Source: Pseudoalteromonas aliena SW19
Lineage (GTDB): Bacteria; Pseudomonadota; Gammaproteobacteria; Enterobacterales; Alteromonadaceae
Assembly (NCBI RefSeq): GCF_014905615.1
Contig: NZ_AQGU01000025.1
Span: 1,178,001-1,242,000, forward strand
Reading direction: 5' to 3'
Length of the DNA stretch: 64,000 nt
Position 1 is the first letter of the stretch. Each line of letters opens with the position of its first letter. Made by a program: the position numbers and the translations under genes. The notes under the pieces were generated by a model that saw only the letters and a list, made by a program, of their open reading frames with translations, ran no database searches and was not told where the DNA came from. This document shows positions 10,054-19,400 of the stretch, one piece after another.

Positions 10054-10078
10054 AGGCTGTTTTACTTTTAGCTCGGTT

Positions 10079-10098
10079 TAATACCATATATGGTATTA
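10079..10098. repeat. perfect 20-bp palindrome
   Basis: TAATACCATA followed at once by its exact reverse complement TATGGTATTA, between copy C and the end of the small lipoprotein gene. It may be part of a weak terminator for that minus-strand gene, a protein-binding site, or a remnant of repeat family 2, whose end also reads TGGTATTAGA. None of these is proven. Confidence 0.5.
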
Positions 10099-10114
10099 GA
10101 TAATTTTAAAGAGT

Positions 10115-10387
10115 TTAATTTTGAACTCCGGCAGAACTTTTTTGAGAATTTAACATTTCTCTTGCTTGAGCCTTATCTGCAACAATCTGTTCGGTTGTAC
10201 GACAACGTTTTTTCTGAAACTTAGTTCCGGTGATAATTTCTTTGTCACATACATAATTTTGAGAGTTATGCTTTTTTAAATTAGATGCATCATTTTTAGA
10301 ATCAACTTGTGTAGTCTCCATTTCACTTGGCGTAGATGTACATGCAGAAAGAGCAATCAGTACAATAAACAATAAAGTATTTCTCAT
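10115..10387 (-). CDS. small lipoprotein
   Basis: Ninety residues with a lipoprotein signal: MRNTLLFIVLIALSAC ends in the lipobox LSAC, so Cys16 would be lipidated. The mature part has a recognisable pattern: CDKEIITGTKFQKKRCRTTEQ, two cysteines about 15 apart around a TG(S/T) turn. This pattern recurs in short uncharacterised envelope proteins of gammaproteobacteria (recalled family knowledge, no search done). No function is known to me. It is downstream of the TonB-dependent receptor on the same strand, but a strong terminator at 10402-10437 separates them, so it is probably transcribed alone. Confidence 0.75.
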   Translation of the reverse strand: MRNTLLFIVLIALSACTSTPSEMETTQVDSKNDASNLKKHNSQNYVCDKEIITGTKFQKKRCRTTEQIVADKAQAREMLNSQKSSAGVQN

Positions 10388-10401
10388 TTTTTTTCCTATA
10401 A

Positions 10402-10437
10402 AAAGAACCCAAAATAAAGATTTATTTTGGGTTCTTT
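10402..10437 (-). terminator. intrinsic terminator after the TonB-dependent receptor
   Basis: A 17-base perfect inverted repeat (10402-10418 with 10421-10437) lies just past the receptor gene on the minus strand and is followed in that direction by TTTTTAT. It is symmetrical enough to work both ways. Confidence 0.85.
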
Positions 10438-10545
10438 ATTATTTAATACTGCTGAATTCAGTTTAAATAACGGGCGACTTGCTCACAATATAAAATTTAT
10501 AGATCACAACCGCTTATGTACCTAAACAGAAACAGCTTCTAATAC

Positions 10546-13452
10546 TTAGTTAAAGCTATAAGTAAAACCAGCAAATAAATACCTTCCCAGTGCATCATAT
10601 GAACCTGGGAAAACATTACCATTAGCGACACCTGAAGGGCCATTAGGGATAAGCGGTGGAGTAACATCAAATAGATTATTTATCCCCGCCCTAACACTAA
10701 TACTAGAGTTCACATTCCAACTACCGGCTAAGTCAAAATATGTTTGCGCATTCAAAGTGGTTGGCCCTGATACAACTTCATTTTTTGAGTCGCGAGTATA
10801 TTCATCTGTATCACCAAAATAGCGAACTTTCGCGGTTAAATTTGCATCCCATGGTGTCATCCAAGTTGCACTTAGGTTTGTACGTAGTTTCGGCATAGGA
10901 GCTTCACATACAGCACGATCCCAATAGCCTACGCAATCATCTATATCACCACCAGGTAAATTTTGAACTGAGAATTTATCTAGAAAAGTACCCACCATAG
11001 TAAAACGAAGACTACCTAATTCCTCTAAAGAATGGCGATACGAAATATCAAAATCAATACCAGCCGTCTCAATTTCACCAATATTTACATCTGTCGCTGT
11101 AATTGCATTACTGCCAACCCAAAGCGAGCCAGTCTTTGGATCTCGGTTAATTAAATCACAAAACTCTTTAATATCATTTACGGCACATTCGTTATGGATT
11201 GAAGCCTCAGGAATTGCTTGAATAGCATCACTTACTGTTATATTAAAATAATCAATAGCGATATCTAAGTTATCTATTGGTGATAGTAAAATACCGAATG
11301 AATATGTATCTGATTTTTCAGGTGCTAAATCAGGATTACCACCAGTAACAGAATTATACTGTCCCGCATCATTAATTAATGCTTTTGAGCCATATTGGCT
11401 ATCCGTAACACCTGTTCTCGCACATTGCTCTTTTGTTAGTGGATTTTTAGCGCCAGCACCACATGGATCTTCCCAGTTAAATAGACCTTGACTTGGCTGT
11501 CTGAATAAGTCACGGACATTACCAGCTCGTACAGCTCGTTGATAGCTAGCTCTTAAACCAACTTGTTGGTTAAAACGAACATCAAAAGCTGTTTTATACG
11601 TATTTGTCTGTTTATCTGTTGAGTAATCAGAGTAACGATATGCTAGTTCAAGTGTAATATACTCAGCATATGATGTATCTTCTACAAGCGGGACATTAAA
11701 TTCTGTAAAGAACTCATTTACATCAAACTCACCTGTTACACCGCTAGTAGGGCCACCTTGACCTGCTCCATCACCAGAAGTGAAGTTACCATCCGGATTA
11801 AGAGTTAGGTATTCGTTACGATGCTCAAAACCAAATACAACGCCAACGCCCGTTGAGGTACCCGGTACAATAATTCCAGCATCAGTTAAATCACCTGTAA
11901 CATAACCACTAAGTTGCTTTGTCTTTGTGTCACCACGTGAGTAAAGTGGGATAGTTAAATAATCCAATTGGCTTTTATCAATCTTACTTGGATCAAATAC
12001 ATTCCAAGGAACACAGCTTGGATCCGAGCCATCAACAACTGACTTACAAACAATATTCCCTTTATCATCTTCCACTGCTTGCAGCGCTCGACCAATTCGT
12101 TTGATAGATAAATCATTCTCGTAAGTTTGAACATACGCAACTGAACCAAAATTCATAAATGCGTCGTAGCTCCAGTCGTCATTTATTTCACCTCGTATAC
12201 CTAATACAAAACGAGATGAAGTATGTCTTAAATCATCTTGGCGAGGCCCACCTTCAACATTACGCTTTCCAATAAACATAGAAACCGCATCATCTCGGCC
12301 TAAGCCCCTGCTATCACACAATTTATTATACTGTTGTTCAGACAATAGAGGGTTATCACATTGAATGTCGATCGATTCATTAAAAAAAGATCCCGACGGT
12401 GCGATTTGTGCAACTGTTCTATCATCCATATAACTCATTTCGGTGTATACAGTATGTGAGTCAGATAAATCATAATGACCTGTTACACCAAATGTTTTAC
12501 GAGTATCTGGACGTTGAAAATAATTAAGTGGTCCATAGTTGTAAAGCAAGCCATCACGCTCAACAAATGTATTACCATTCGTTGTTAAATCTAACTCATC
12601 AAAATCAGTAAATCGACCCGTGGGTATTGTACTTGAACCTGCACAAACACGTTTACCACTCTTATCAGTATTCATTGCGCACGCACTGTAATCACGATTA
12701 TTTTGTGTTACGGCATCAACTTCACGAAGTGTTGCATAGCCTGTTAAGTTACCGCGTCCATCCGCTGAATTTACACCTAATAAAACAGAAAAGTCGTGAG
12801 TATTTCCATCTGTTACATTTTTTTCTGGCGCCTCAAAACCTACATCATCCAACGCTCTTTGCATATCGCCATGATCATTCTTATGTTGATACATACTACC
12901 TTGATATTCAAATTGGAAACCTTCAAAGTCATCTTTAAGAATAAAATTAACAACCCCTGCAACAGCATCTGAACCATATGTTGCAGAAGAGCCACCTGTT
13001 AATACATCAACTCTTTCAACTAGTGCGGCTGGAATTTGATTTATATCAGCACTTATTCCTCCCGCTGATGGAGAGCCTGATGGCATGCGTCGTCCGTTAA
13101 TTAGCACTAGAGTACGCGATGGGCCTAAGTTTCTTAAATCAACAGTTGCAGTCCCTGTCGCGCCATTGGCTGTACCCGATGTTTGCCCTGCAAATACGGC
13201 TGGCAGATCATTTAATAGATCCTCCACTCTCGTAATACCAGCAACTTTAATATCTTCTGAAGTAACGGTTGTAACTGGACTTGCACCTAGCATCGCAGCA
13301 CGTTTAATTCGTGAACCTGTTACTTCAATACGCTCAACGCTTTCAGTAGCTCCTTTTTCTGCTGCAATGAGCATAGGAGTATAACTTGATGCGGCAATGG
13401 AGGTAGCAAATATAGAAAGCTTTATTGCATGCGATAATGATGACTGTTTCAT
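10546..13452 (-). CDS. TonB-dependent outer-membrane receptor
   Basis: Outer-membrane active transporter of 968 residues. A signal peptide of about 30 residues is followed by a TonB-box-like segment (ERIEVTGSRI) and a plug domain (about 45-170) with VDLRNLGPSRTLVLINGRR and the conserved GGSSATYGSDAVAGVVNFIL. A large 22-strand barrel fills the rest and ends in an aromatic strand (FAGFTYSFN). The RNLG and NGRRM plug pattern is that of the large receptors abundant in Alteromonadales, often for peptides or carbohydrates. No linked catabolic genes reveal the substrate. The upstream 258 bases to the PBP1b gene are AT-rich and should hold its promoter; I see no Fur box. Confidence 0.93.
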   Translation of the reverse strand: MKQSSLSHAIKLSIFATSIAASSYTPMLIAAEKGATESVERIEVTGSRIKRAAMLGASPVTTVTSEDIKVAGITRVEDLLNDLPAVFAGQTSGTANGATGTATVDLRNLGPSRTLVLINGRRMPSGSPSAGGISADINQIPAALVERVDVLTGGSSATYGSDAVAGVVNFILKDDFEGFQFEYQGSMYQHKNDHGDMQRALDDVGFEAPEKNVTDGNTHDFSVLLGVNSADGRGNLTGYATLREVDAVTQNNRDYSACAMNTDKSGKRVCAGSSTIPTGRFTDFDELDLTTNGNTFVERDGLLYNYGPLNYFQRPDTRKTFGVTGHYDLSDSHTVYTEMSYMDDRTVAQIAPSGSFFNESIDIQCDNPLLSEQQYNKLCDSRGLGRDDAVSMFIGKRNVEGGPRQDDLRHTSSRFVLGIRGEINDDWSYDAFMNFGSVAYVQTYENDLSIKRIGRALQAVEDDKGNIVCKSVVDGSDPSCVPWNVFDPSKIDKSQLDYLTIPLYSRGDTKTKQLSGYVTGDLTDAGIIVPGTSTGVGVVFGFEHRNEYLTLNPDGNFTSGDGAGQGGPTSGVTGEFDVNEFFTEFNVPLVEDTSYAEYITLELAYRYSDYSTDKQTNTYKTAFDVRFNQQVGLRASYQRAVRAGNVRDLFRQPSQGLFNWEDPCGAGAKNPLTKEQCARTGVTDSQYGSKALINDAGQYNSVTGGNPDLAPEKSDTYSFGILLSPIDNLDIAIDYFNITVSDAIQAIPEASIHNECAVNDIKEFCDLINRDPKTGSLWVGSNAITATDVNIGEIETAGIDFDISYRHSLEELGSLRFTMVGTFLDKFSVQNLPGGDIDDCVGYWDRAVCEAPMPKLRTNLSATWMTPWDANLTAKVRYFGDTDEYTRDSKNEVVSGPTTLNAQTYFDLAGSWNVNSSISVRAGINNLFDVTPPLIPNGPSGVANGNVFPGSYDALGRYLFAGFTYSFN

Positions 13453-13710
13453 ATTAAATATCCCTAATTTAATTGTTATTTATATTATTATCACAAAAAA
13501 ATTAACCCAGAAGACAATCACAGTCAACACAAATGCAACTTTTTGTTAAATATAAAGTTCAATATTCAACCAAAAAAACAGATTAATTCTAAAATAAAAG
13601 AAAACACTTATTACAAAAATAGCTTGATGCATCTCTTTTTTATAACTAAAACCATAAAAACGCTAAATCTATATCTATTCAAAAGTTCAAACGTAAATTA
13701 CCATATGTTG

Positions 13711-16047
13711 TTAACAACTTGGTCTTGGTTCAAATTCACTAGCTCTCAAAGGTAATTGAATTACTTTTCCGCAGCCTGGTGGGGCTTGTTTTCCAGTTTG
13801 CTCGTTAACAAACGCCCAGCGAATTGATGCAGGGCGTGTATCAGCAATGGCTTGGGGGTTAAGTCGTTTTAAATAGCGAATATACGTTTCTAGTGCCCCA
13901 ACACTGCCAGTTAGTCCCGTACTTTTATTATCGTCTCGACCAAGCCAAGCTACCGTTACCGTGTTTTGATCAAACCCTGCGAACCAGCTATCACGCAAAT
14001 CATTACTGGTTCCCGTTTTACCTGCCAGTTGAATTGACGGAAAATGTAAATTTAAGCGTTTAGCGGTACCGTCTTTAGTTACACGCTTCATTGCGTACTT
14101 AGTCATGTAAATCGCGTCTTTATCAAATCTGGATTCTGGCTTTACAATATGCTTATAAAGCACTTTGCCTACAGAATCGGTAAGGGCCGATATTGCAGTA
14201 AGTTGTCTGTATTCGCCATCTGCAGCTATCGTTGTATATAATTGAGCAACTTCATAACTAGACATTTCAATAGCACCTAAAAGTAGCGATGGGTATTCAT
14301 CTATTCTCCCCGTCGCACCGAGCCCTTTTAAAGTCTTTGCTACTTGGTCAACACCGACATCAAGCCCTAAATTAACCGCCGGAATATTAATACTATTACT
14401 AAATGCTTTATAAAGTGGGATTGCACCACGGTATTGATGATCAAAATTCTCTGGTTGCCACACATTACCCTGCTCGTTTGTCACCTGTAATGGTGAATCA
14501 TCAAGCAGTGTAGCTAAATTATAATGCGGTAATTGTAGCGCCGTTAAGTACACTGCGGGTTTAACAAGCGATCCTATATTACGCTTTGTATCTAAAACAC
14601 GGTTAAAGCCCGAGTAACGCACATCACGGCCTGCAACAAGCGCAGATACACCGCCTTTTTCTACGTTAACAGAAATCATCGCAGTTTCTAATTTTTCTGT
14701 TTTTGGGCGTCTTTCTAAGTACGGTAGACTATTTTTTATCGACTCTTCCATTGCTGTTTGTTTTTGTAGATCAAAATAAGTAAATACTCTCACGCCGGCA
14801 TCAAGCGTTTGTTTATTTGGTAATAGCTTATTTAATTTTCGATTTACTAACTCTAAATAGCCTGGGTATGATTTTTGTAAACTTGCTTTCATTGGCGCAA
14901 TATCAATAGGGCGTTTAAGCGATGCGCGATATTCCTTTGTGCTAAGCAGTTTATTTTCTACCATAAGACGCAGAACGAGATCTCGACGTTCCATTGTGCG
15001 CTCTTTGTAACGACGAGGGTTGTAATAAGAGGGTCCTTTAACCATTGCCACCAGCAGAGCAATTTGATCATATTCTAGTTCATCAACGGGTTTAGAAAAA
15101 TAAAAGTCTGCAGCGAGCCCCATACCGTGCACGCCTTGGTTATAAGATTGCCCTAAATAGACTTCATTTAAATACGCTTCTAATATTTGATCCTTTGAAT
15201 AGCGATAATCCAGAATAAGAGCAATAAATGCCTCATTTATTTTACGCATTAAAGAACGTTCACGCGTTAAGTAAATATTTTTAGCTAGTTGCTGAGTAAG
15301 TGTACTACCGCCTTGAACTGTACGACCTGCGCGTATATTAGTGTAAAGCGCCCGTAAAATAGAAAACACCGACACACCATGGTGCTCATAAAAATTACGA
15401 TCCTCAACCACTAATAATGTGTCTTTTAACATGGCTGGAAATTTATCAAGCGGCACAAACTCTCTATCTTGTTTAGAATCATTGCCTATACGGGCTATTT
15501 GAACAGGCTCTAAGCGCGCACTATTTAAGCGTCTGCCAAACTTATCTTTAATCGTTGCGACTTTTTGCCCTGAAAAACGCAATTCAATAATATGCGACGC
15601 TTCAAATCCATCGTAAAACTCAAAATCACGACGATAAATTTTAATACTACTGGCCGTTTTAACAAACTGTCCTGTTCGGCTTAATCTATTAACTAATGAA
15701 TAATTTAGACGTTCAAGTTCCCATATTACTTCTTGGCTTGATAAAAATTGTCCTGGATAAAATGCCATTGACCGCGCATAGACTTGCGCTGGAAGTTGCC
15801 ATTTATTTCCTTCAAATTGACGTGTTATTTTTGAATCTAGATAAATAAAATACATTGCCATGGCAATAAAAACAGCCAAACTTAGCTTCCAAAACACTGA
15901 CCATACTTTTTTCATGAAAGAGCGTTGCAGCGTTTTTTTTACTGCTTTTTTAGTGCTTTTTGAGGTTTTTTTCTTTGCAGTGCCTGATGGCTTACTCACA
16001 CGTTTAGTTGCAGGTTTACTGGTAGGTATTTTTTTATTATCAGCCAT
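13711..16047 (-). CDS. mrcB: penicillin-binding protein 1B (bifunctional transglycosylase/transpeptidase)
   Basis: Class A PBP of 778 residues that polymerises and cross-links peptidoglycan at the inner membrane. A Lys/Thr-rich cytoplasmic tail (about 1-45) precedes one membrane helix (about 50-68) and a UB2H-like region (about 75-170). The GT51 domain has Glu215 in VVEDRNFYEHHG and GGSTLTQQLAKN. The transpeptidase domain has Ser493-x-x-Lys496 (GSLVKPAVYL), SNS (SNSINIPAVN) and KTGTSNDLRDSWFAGF. The order and the UB2H segment favour PBP1B over PBP1A. The ORF ends with a short Pro/Cys-rich tail. The gene stands alone. Confidence 0.95.
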   Translation of the reverse strand: MADNKKIPTSKPATKRVSKPSGTAKKKTSKSTKKAVKKTLQRSFMKKVWSVFWKLSLAVFIAMAMYFIYLDSKITRQFEGNKWQLPAQVYARSMAFYPGQFLSSQEVIWELERLNYSLVNRLSRTGQFVKTASSIKIYRRDFEFYDGFEASHIIELRFSGQKVATIKDKFGRRLNSARLEPVQIARIGNDSKQDREFVPLDKFPAMLKDTLLVVEDRNFYEHHGVSVFSILRALYTNIRAGRTVQGGSTLTQQLAKNIYLTRERSLMRKINEAFIALILDYRYSKDQILEAYLNEVYLGQSYNQGVHGMGLAADFYFSKPVDELEYDQIALLVAMVKGPSYYNPRRYKERTMERRDLVLRLMVENKLLSTKEYRASLKRPIDIAPMKASLQKSYPGYLELVNRKLNKLLPNKQTLDAGVRVFTYFDLQKQTAMEESIKNSLPYLERRPKTEKLETAMISVNVEKGGVSALVAGRDVRYSGFNRVLDTKRNIGSLVKPAVYLTALQLPHYNLATLLDDSPLQVTNEQGNVWQPENFDHQYRGAIPLYKAFSNSINIPAVNLGLDVGVDQVAKTLKGLGATGRIDEYPSLLLGAIEMSSYEVAQLYTTIAADGEYRQLTAISALTDSVGKVLYKHIVKPESRFDKDAIYMTKYAMKRVTKDGTAKRLNLHFPSIQLAGKTGTSNDLRDSWFAGFDQNTVTVAWLGRDDNKSTGLTGSVGALETYIRYLKRLNPQAIADTRPASIRWAFVNEQTGKQAPPGCGKVIQLPLRASEFEPRPSC

Positions 16048-16142
16048 TTAAGTGTAATTTATTCCAAGGTTATTCACGAGTGTGAGCTTAGCATATTGAA
16101 CATACCCTAACATCCGAAAAGTTAACCCTTCCTGAAACAAAA

Positions 16143-16166
16143 AAAGCCCTACCGAAGTAGGGCTTT
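16143..16166 (-). terminator. intrinsic terminator after amtB
   Basis: Perfect ten-base stem AAAGCCCTAC/GTAGGGCTTT around a four-base loop. On the minus strand it is followed by a run of T (TTTTTTTG), ending the glnK-amtB transcript. Confidence 0.88.
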
Positions 16167-16195
16167 GCAGAGCACACCGTCATGTCTATTTAGAA

Positions 16196-17425
16196 TTAGT
16201 TACTGCGAACAGAAACAAACTCTGGGTAGGCTTCAATACCACAATCGTGTTGATCCATCCCGTTTAGCTCCTCTTCTTCGGTTACACGTATACCCATTGC
16301 TTTGTTAAGCACAGTCCAAACAATAAATGATGCTACAAATACAAAGGCAAGAATACATACTAGACCTATTAGCTGATTAACATAGCTTGCGTCAGCATTG
16401 GTTAGCGGTACCAACATAATGCCTAATGCACCGCACACACCGTGTACAGAGATTGCACCTACAGGGTCATCAATCTTAACTTTATCGAGAGCAACAATAC
16501 TAAATACAACCAAAGCCCCCCCTAGTAAACCTAATAAGCAAGCCATTACTGGTGATGGTGAAAGAGGGTCTGCGGTGATAACAACCAAGCCTGCTAATGC
16601 GCCATTTAATACCATAGTTAAATCTGATTTACCCCAAAGTACTTTACACACAAACAGCGCAGCAATAGCTCCCATTGCAGCTGCGGCATTAGTATTTAGT
16701 AATATTTGACCTACCGCTGTTGCATTTTCTTTATCAGAAAGCAGTAATTGAGAACCACCATTAAAGCCAAACCAGCCCATCCATAGTATGAACGTACCGA
16801 GTGTAGCAAGGGGCAAGTTTGAACCTGGAATTGGGTATATTTCACCATTTTTACCGTATTTCCCCTTACGAGCTCCCAAAATTAAAACACCTGCTAGTGC
16901 GGCGGCAGCACCTGCGCCATGCACGATTGCAGAGCCTGCAAAATCAACAAAGCCCATTTTAGATAAAAAACCACCGCCCCATGTCCAATAACCTTCAACA
17001 GGGTAAATAAAGCCAGTCAGAACAACAGCAAATGCTAAAAAGGCCCATAGTTTCATACGTTCAGCAACAGCACCTGACACAATCGACATGGCAGTTGCAA
17101 CAAAAACGACTTGAAAGAAAAAATCAGACTCTAAAGAATGATTTGCATCAGCAGCTTGTGTACCAATTAAAGCACCTATTGAGGGAATTAAACCGCCTTC
17201 AATATTGTCTACATACATAATGTTGTAGCCAACTAATAAAAACATCGTACATGCTATTGAATAGAGCGCGACATTTTTAGTCAAAATTTCAGCGGTGTTT
17301 TTAGAGCGAACTAAACCCGCCTCTAACATCGCAAAACCTGCTGCCATCCACATTACTAATATACCTGATATTAAAAAATAGAAGGTATCGAGTGAGAATT
17401 TTAATTCTATTATTGTATTTTCCAT
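16196..17425 (-). CDS. amtB: ammonium transporter
   Basis: Amt family channel of 409 residues with about 11 membrane helices. The pore residues can be seen: twin histidines in FAGSAIVHGAGAAAAL and GAISVHGVCGAL, a gate Phe in FFFQVVFVATAMSIVSGAVAER, and the WFGFNGGSQ element. There is no cleaved signal peptide, in contrast to E. coli AmtB. The cytoplasmic tail (about 385-409) is where GlnK would dock. The start lies 9 bases after the glnK stop, and the order glnK-amtB is the conserved nitrogen-control operon. The downstream terminator is at 16143-16166. Confidence 0.96.
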   Translation of the reverse strand: MENTIIELKFSLDTFYFLISGILVMWMAAGFAMLEAGLVRSKNTAEILTKNVALYSIACTMFLLVGYNIMYVDNIEGGLIPSIGALIGTQAADANHSLESDFFFQVVFVATAMSIVSGAVAERMKLWAFLAFAVVLTGFIYPVEGYWTWGGGFLSKMGFVDFAGSAIVHGAGAAAALAGVLILGARKGKYGKNGEIYPIPGSNLPLATLGTFILWMGWFGFNGGSQLLLSDKENATAVGQILLNTNAAAAMGAIAALFVCKVLWGKSDLTMVLNGALAGLVVITADPLSPSPVMACLLGLLGGALVVFSIVALDKVKIDDPVGAISVHGVCGALGIMLVPLTNADASYVNQLIGLVCILAFVFVASFIVWTVLNKAMGIRVTEEEELNGMDQHDCGIEAYPEFVSVRSN

Positions 17426-17434
17426 GATGCCTCC

Positions 17435-17773
17435 TTAAATCGCTTCTTCGTCAAGTTCGCCTGTACGAATACGAACAATTTGATCTAAGTCGTATACAAA
17501 AATCTTGCCATCACCGATCTTACCTGTTGATGCGATTTTAGTAATTGCCTCTACAACACGCTGGCAGTTTTCAGTTCGAGTTGCAATTTCAAGTTTAATT
17601 TTAGGAATAAAATCAACTTGATACTCTGCACCACGGTATAACTCTGTATGACCTCGTTGACGCCCAAAACCTTTTACATCAACGACGGTCATTCCTTCAA
17701 TCCCTAAATCAGCAAGTGCTTCACGCACATCATCTAATTTAAATGGTTTTATAATTGCACTAATCATTTTCAT
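17435..17773 (-). CDS. glnK: nitrogen regulatory protein PII
   Basis: PII signal protein of 112 residues that senses 2-oxoglutarate, ATP/ADP and, through uridylylation, glutamine, and blocks AmtB in nitrogen excess. KPFKLDDVREAL, the T-loop ELYRGAEY with the modifiable Tyr51, and the B-loop TGKIGDGKIFV are all intact; the C-terminal RTGELDEEAI is typical. The first Met is used because MKMISAIIKPF lines up with family N-termini. GlnK rather than GlnB is chosen from the linkage to amtB. Confidence 0.96.
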   Translation of the reverse strand: MKMISAIIKPFKLDDVREALADLGIEGMTVVDVKGFGRQRGHTELYRGAEYQVDFIPKIKLEIATRTENCQRVVEAITKIASTGKIGDGKIFVYDLDQIVRIRTGELDEEAI

Positions 17774-17819
17774 AGCGGCCCCCTCGGACTCTTTATTGTT
17801 ATCCTATTGACTAATACAA

Positions 17820-17835
17820 TCCAACCTTTATGCCA
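17820..17835 (-). promoter_or_regulatory. sigma-54-like promoter of glnK-amtB
   Basis: On the minus strand the site reads TGGCAT-AAAGG-TTGGA, against the sigma-54 consensus TGGCAC-N5-TTGCA. The -24 element and spacing fit, but the usually invariant C of the -12 GC is G here. It lies about 47 bases before the glnK start, where NtrC-dependent promoters of this operon are commonly found. Confidence 0.45.
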
Positions 17836-17890
17836 GTATTTTATATTTAATTTAAACAACAACTTAAGGATAAAAATAAAAATAAAATCA

Positions 17891-17915
17891 AAAAAACGCA
17901 CCATTTAGGTGCGTT
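17891..17915 (-). terminator. intrinsic terminator after the GGDEF regulator
   Basis: Stem AACGCACC/GGTGCGTT with a five-base loop, followed on the minus strand by TTTTTTG. It ends the regulator transcript and separates it from glnK. Confidence 0.82.
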
Positions 17916-17977
17916 ATATTAACAATATAGCTACATTGGTGCGTAAACTAACCTCGCACTAAAAAGCTAACTAAATA

Positions 17978-19201
17978 TTATGCGATACAATTACGACCTT
18001 TGTTTTTAGCTTTATACAAAGCACTGTCGGCCGTTCGCATAGCATCAGTTAAACTGGTATTTTGAAACTCAGCTAAACCAATGCTTATAGTAATAGTGCA
18101 AGACTTGTCACTGATAGAAAAATCATAACTCGCCATTTTTTTTCTAAATGCTTCTAAATATTCTCTGCCCTTTGTTAGTTCGATTTCAGGTAAAATAATT
18201 GCAAACTCCTCACCGCCTACTCGCGCAACTATAAAGTTAGAGAACGTAGAACGAATAAGTGAACCTACTTGTTTTAACGCCTGATCTCCACCTTCATGAC
18301 CAAATTTGTCATTAATATTTTTAAAAAGATCAACATCAAGTAAAGCGAGCGTATTATTTTGATTTCTATTTTTTAATAGCTTTTCCGCATATTGATAAAA
18401 ATAACGGCGATTATACAAACCCGTTAAATCATCTCTAAAGGCACTTTCTTTTATATCTGCAATTAATGAAAGCTGCTCCATTGTTTGCAATACTCGACAG
18501 TGGAACTCTTCATTCATAAACGGTTTAGTCAAAAAGTCGTTTGCGCCATATTTAATAAATCGCGCTGATAAACCATGCTTGCCCGCACCTGACAAACCAA
18601 TAATAGCTAAATCATCACGGCCTCTAAAATGACGAACCGCTTTAACAAGTTCAAAGCCATCCATTACAGGCATAGCATAGTCAGTCATTAACAACTTTAT
18701 CTCTGGATCCGCTTTTAATAGATTAAGCGCTTCTTGGCCATCATTAGCTACGGTTACATCAAACAATTGTTTTTCTAACATTTGCTTCATTAATGAGCGG
18801 CTCAGCATTGAATCATCGGCAATAAGCGCTTTGCACCCTTGGTTTCTTAGCAATTGCGCCACAAGCTTTACGGCATAATGATAAGAATCACGATTATCCT
18901 TAATTACGTAATCAACAACACCAAGTTCAAGCATTTGCTGGCGTTTGTATTCGTCAATTTTAGACGTAAGTACAACTGTGGGGATTTTTTTAGTCAAGGT
19001 GTACTGCGCAACTTCACCATGAGGCGCATCTGGTAGGGTCAAATCAACTAAAGCGAGTGAATAATCATGTTTTTCTACATAGCTTTTACATTCAGCTAAA
19101 GACCAAGCAAAATCAATAGCGACATCAAGGTACTGTGCAGTTAAGTGGCGTAAAACCTGCTGTACTACTTTACTGTCTTCAACCACTAATACTCTTTGCA
19201 T
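17978..19201 (-). CDS. REC-REC-GGDEF response regulator, diguanylate cyclase (PleD-like layout)
   Basis: Cytosolic protein of 407 residues. REC 1 (about 1-115) has the phospho-acceptor Asp in LALVDLTLPDA and Lys in DYVIKDN. REC 2 (about 125-240) has Asp in LLMTDYAMPVMDG and Lys in DFLTKPF. The GGDEF domain (about 250-407) carries an active GGEEF motif (ARVGGEEFAIILPE), so c-di-GMP synthesis is likely. The inhibitory RxxD site just upstream is absent (FSNF in its place), so product inhibition may be lost. The open frame extends to 19267, but MQRVLVVEDS at 19201 matches the family start and has AGAGAAG about 7 bases before it. No partner kinase lies nearby. Confidence 0.93.
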   Translation of the reverse strand: MQRVLVVEDSKVVQQVLRHLTAQYLDVAIDFAWSLAECKSYVEKHDYSLALVDLTLPDAPHGEVAQYTLTKKIPTVVLTSKIDEYKRQQMLELGVVDYVIKDNRDSYHYAVKLVAQLLRNQGCKALIADDSMLSRSLMKQMLEKQLFDVTVANDGQEALNLLKADPEIKLLMTDYAMPVMDGFELVKAVRHFRGRDDLAIIGLSGAGKHGLSARFIKYGANDFLTKPFMNEEFHCRVLQTMEQLSLIADIKESAFRDDLTGLYNRRYFYQYAEKLLKNRNQNNTLALLDVDLFKNINDKFGHEGGDQALKQVGSLIRSTFSNFIVARVGGEEFAIILPEIELTKGREYLEAFRKKMASYDFSISDKSCTITISIGLAEFQNTSLTDAMRTADSALYKAKNKGRNCIA

Positions 19202-19400
19202 AGTTCTTCTCTTTACTTTGGTTAACTTTATACCGTCAGTAACAAATATAAAATAATCGCATTTCATTTTTGCAGCTAAAATAGCAAAAACTCGTGAATA
19301 ATAAACATCCTGCTAAGCATTGTTATATTGCGCATTAAAATTAAAGCGAATTCCATTAGATTTGATTGGTAATAGTTTGCAAACTCTAAATACAAACTAC

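Noticed and set aside
12627..12938. Plus-strand frame of 103 codons inside the TonB-dependent receptor
   Set aside because: It is antisense to a clear receptor gene, His- and Leu-rich with no family likeness and no ribosome site; an antisense shadow.
13543..13755. Small plus-strand frame upstream of the receptor and over the PBP1b end
   Set aside because: Lys/Asn-rich translation of AT-rich intergenic DNA that runs into the mrcB 3' end; no start signal.
16398..16991. Plus-strand frames over amtB
   Set aside because: Reverse-strand readings of hydrophobic helices; amtB itself is intact and full length.
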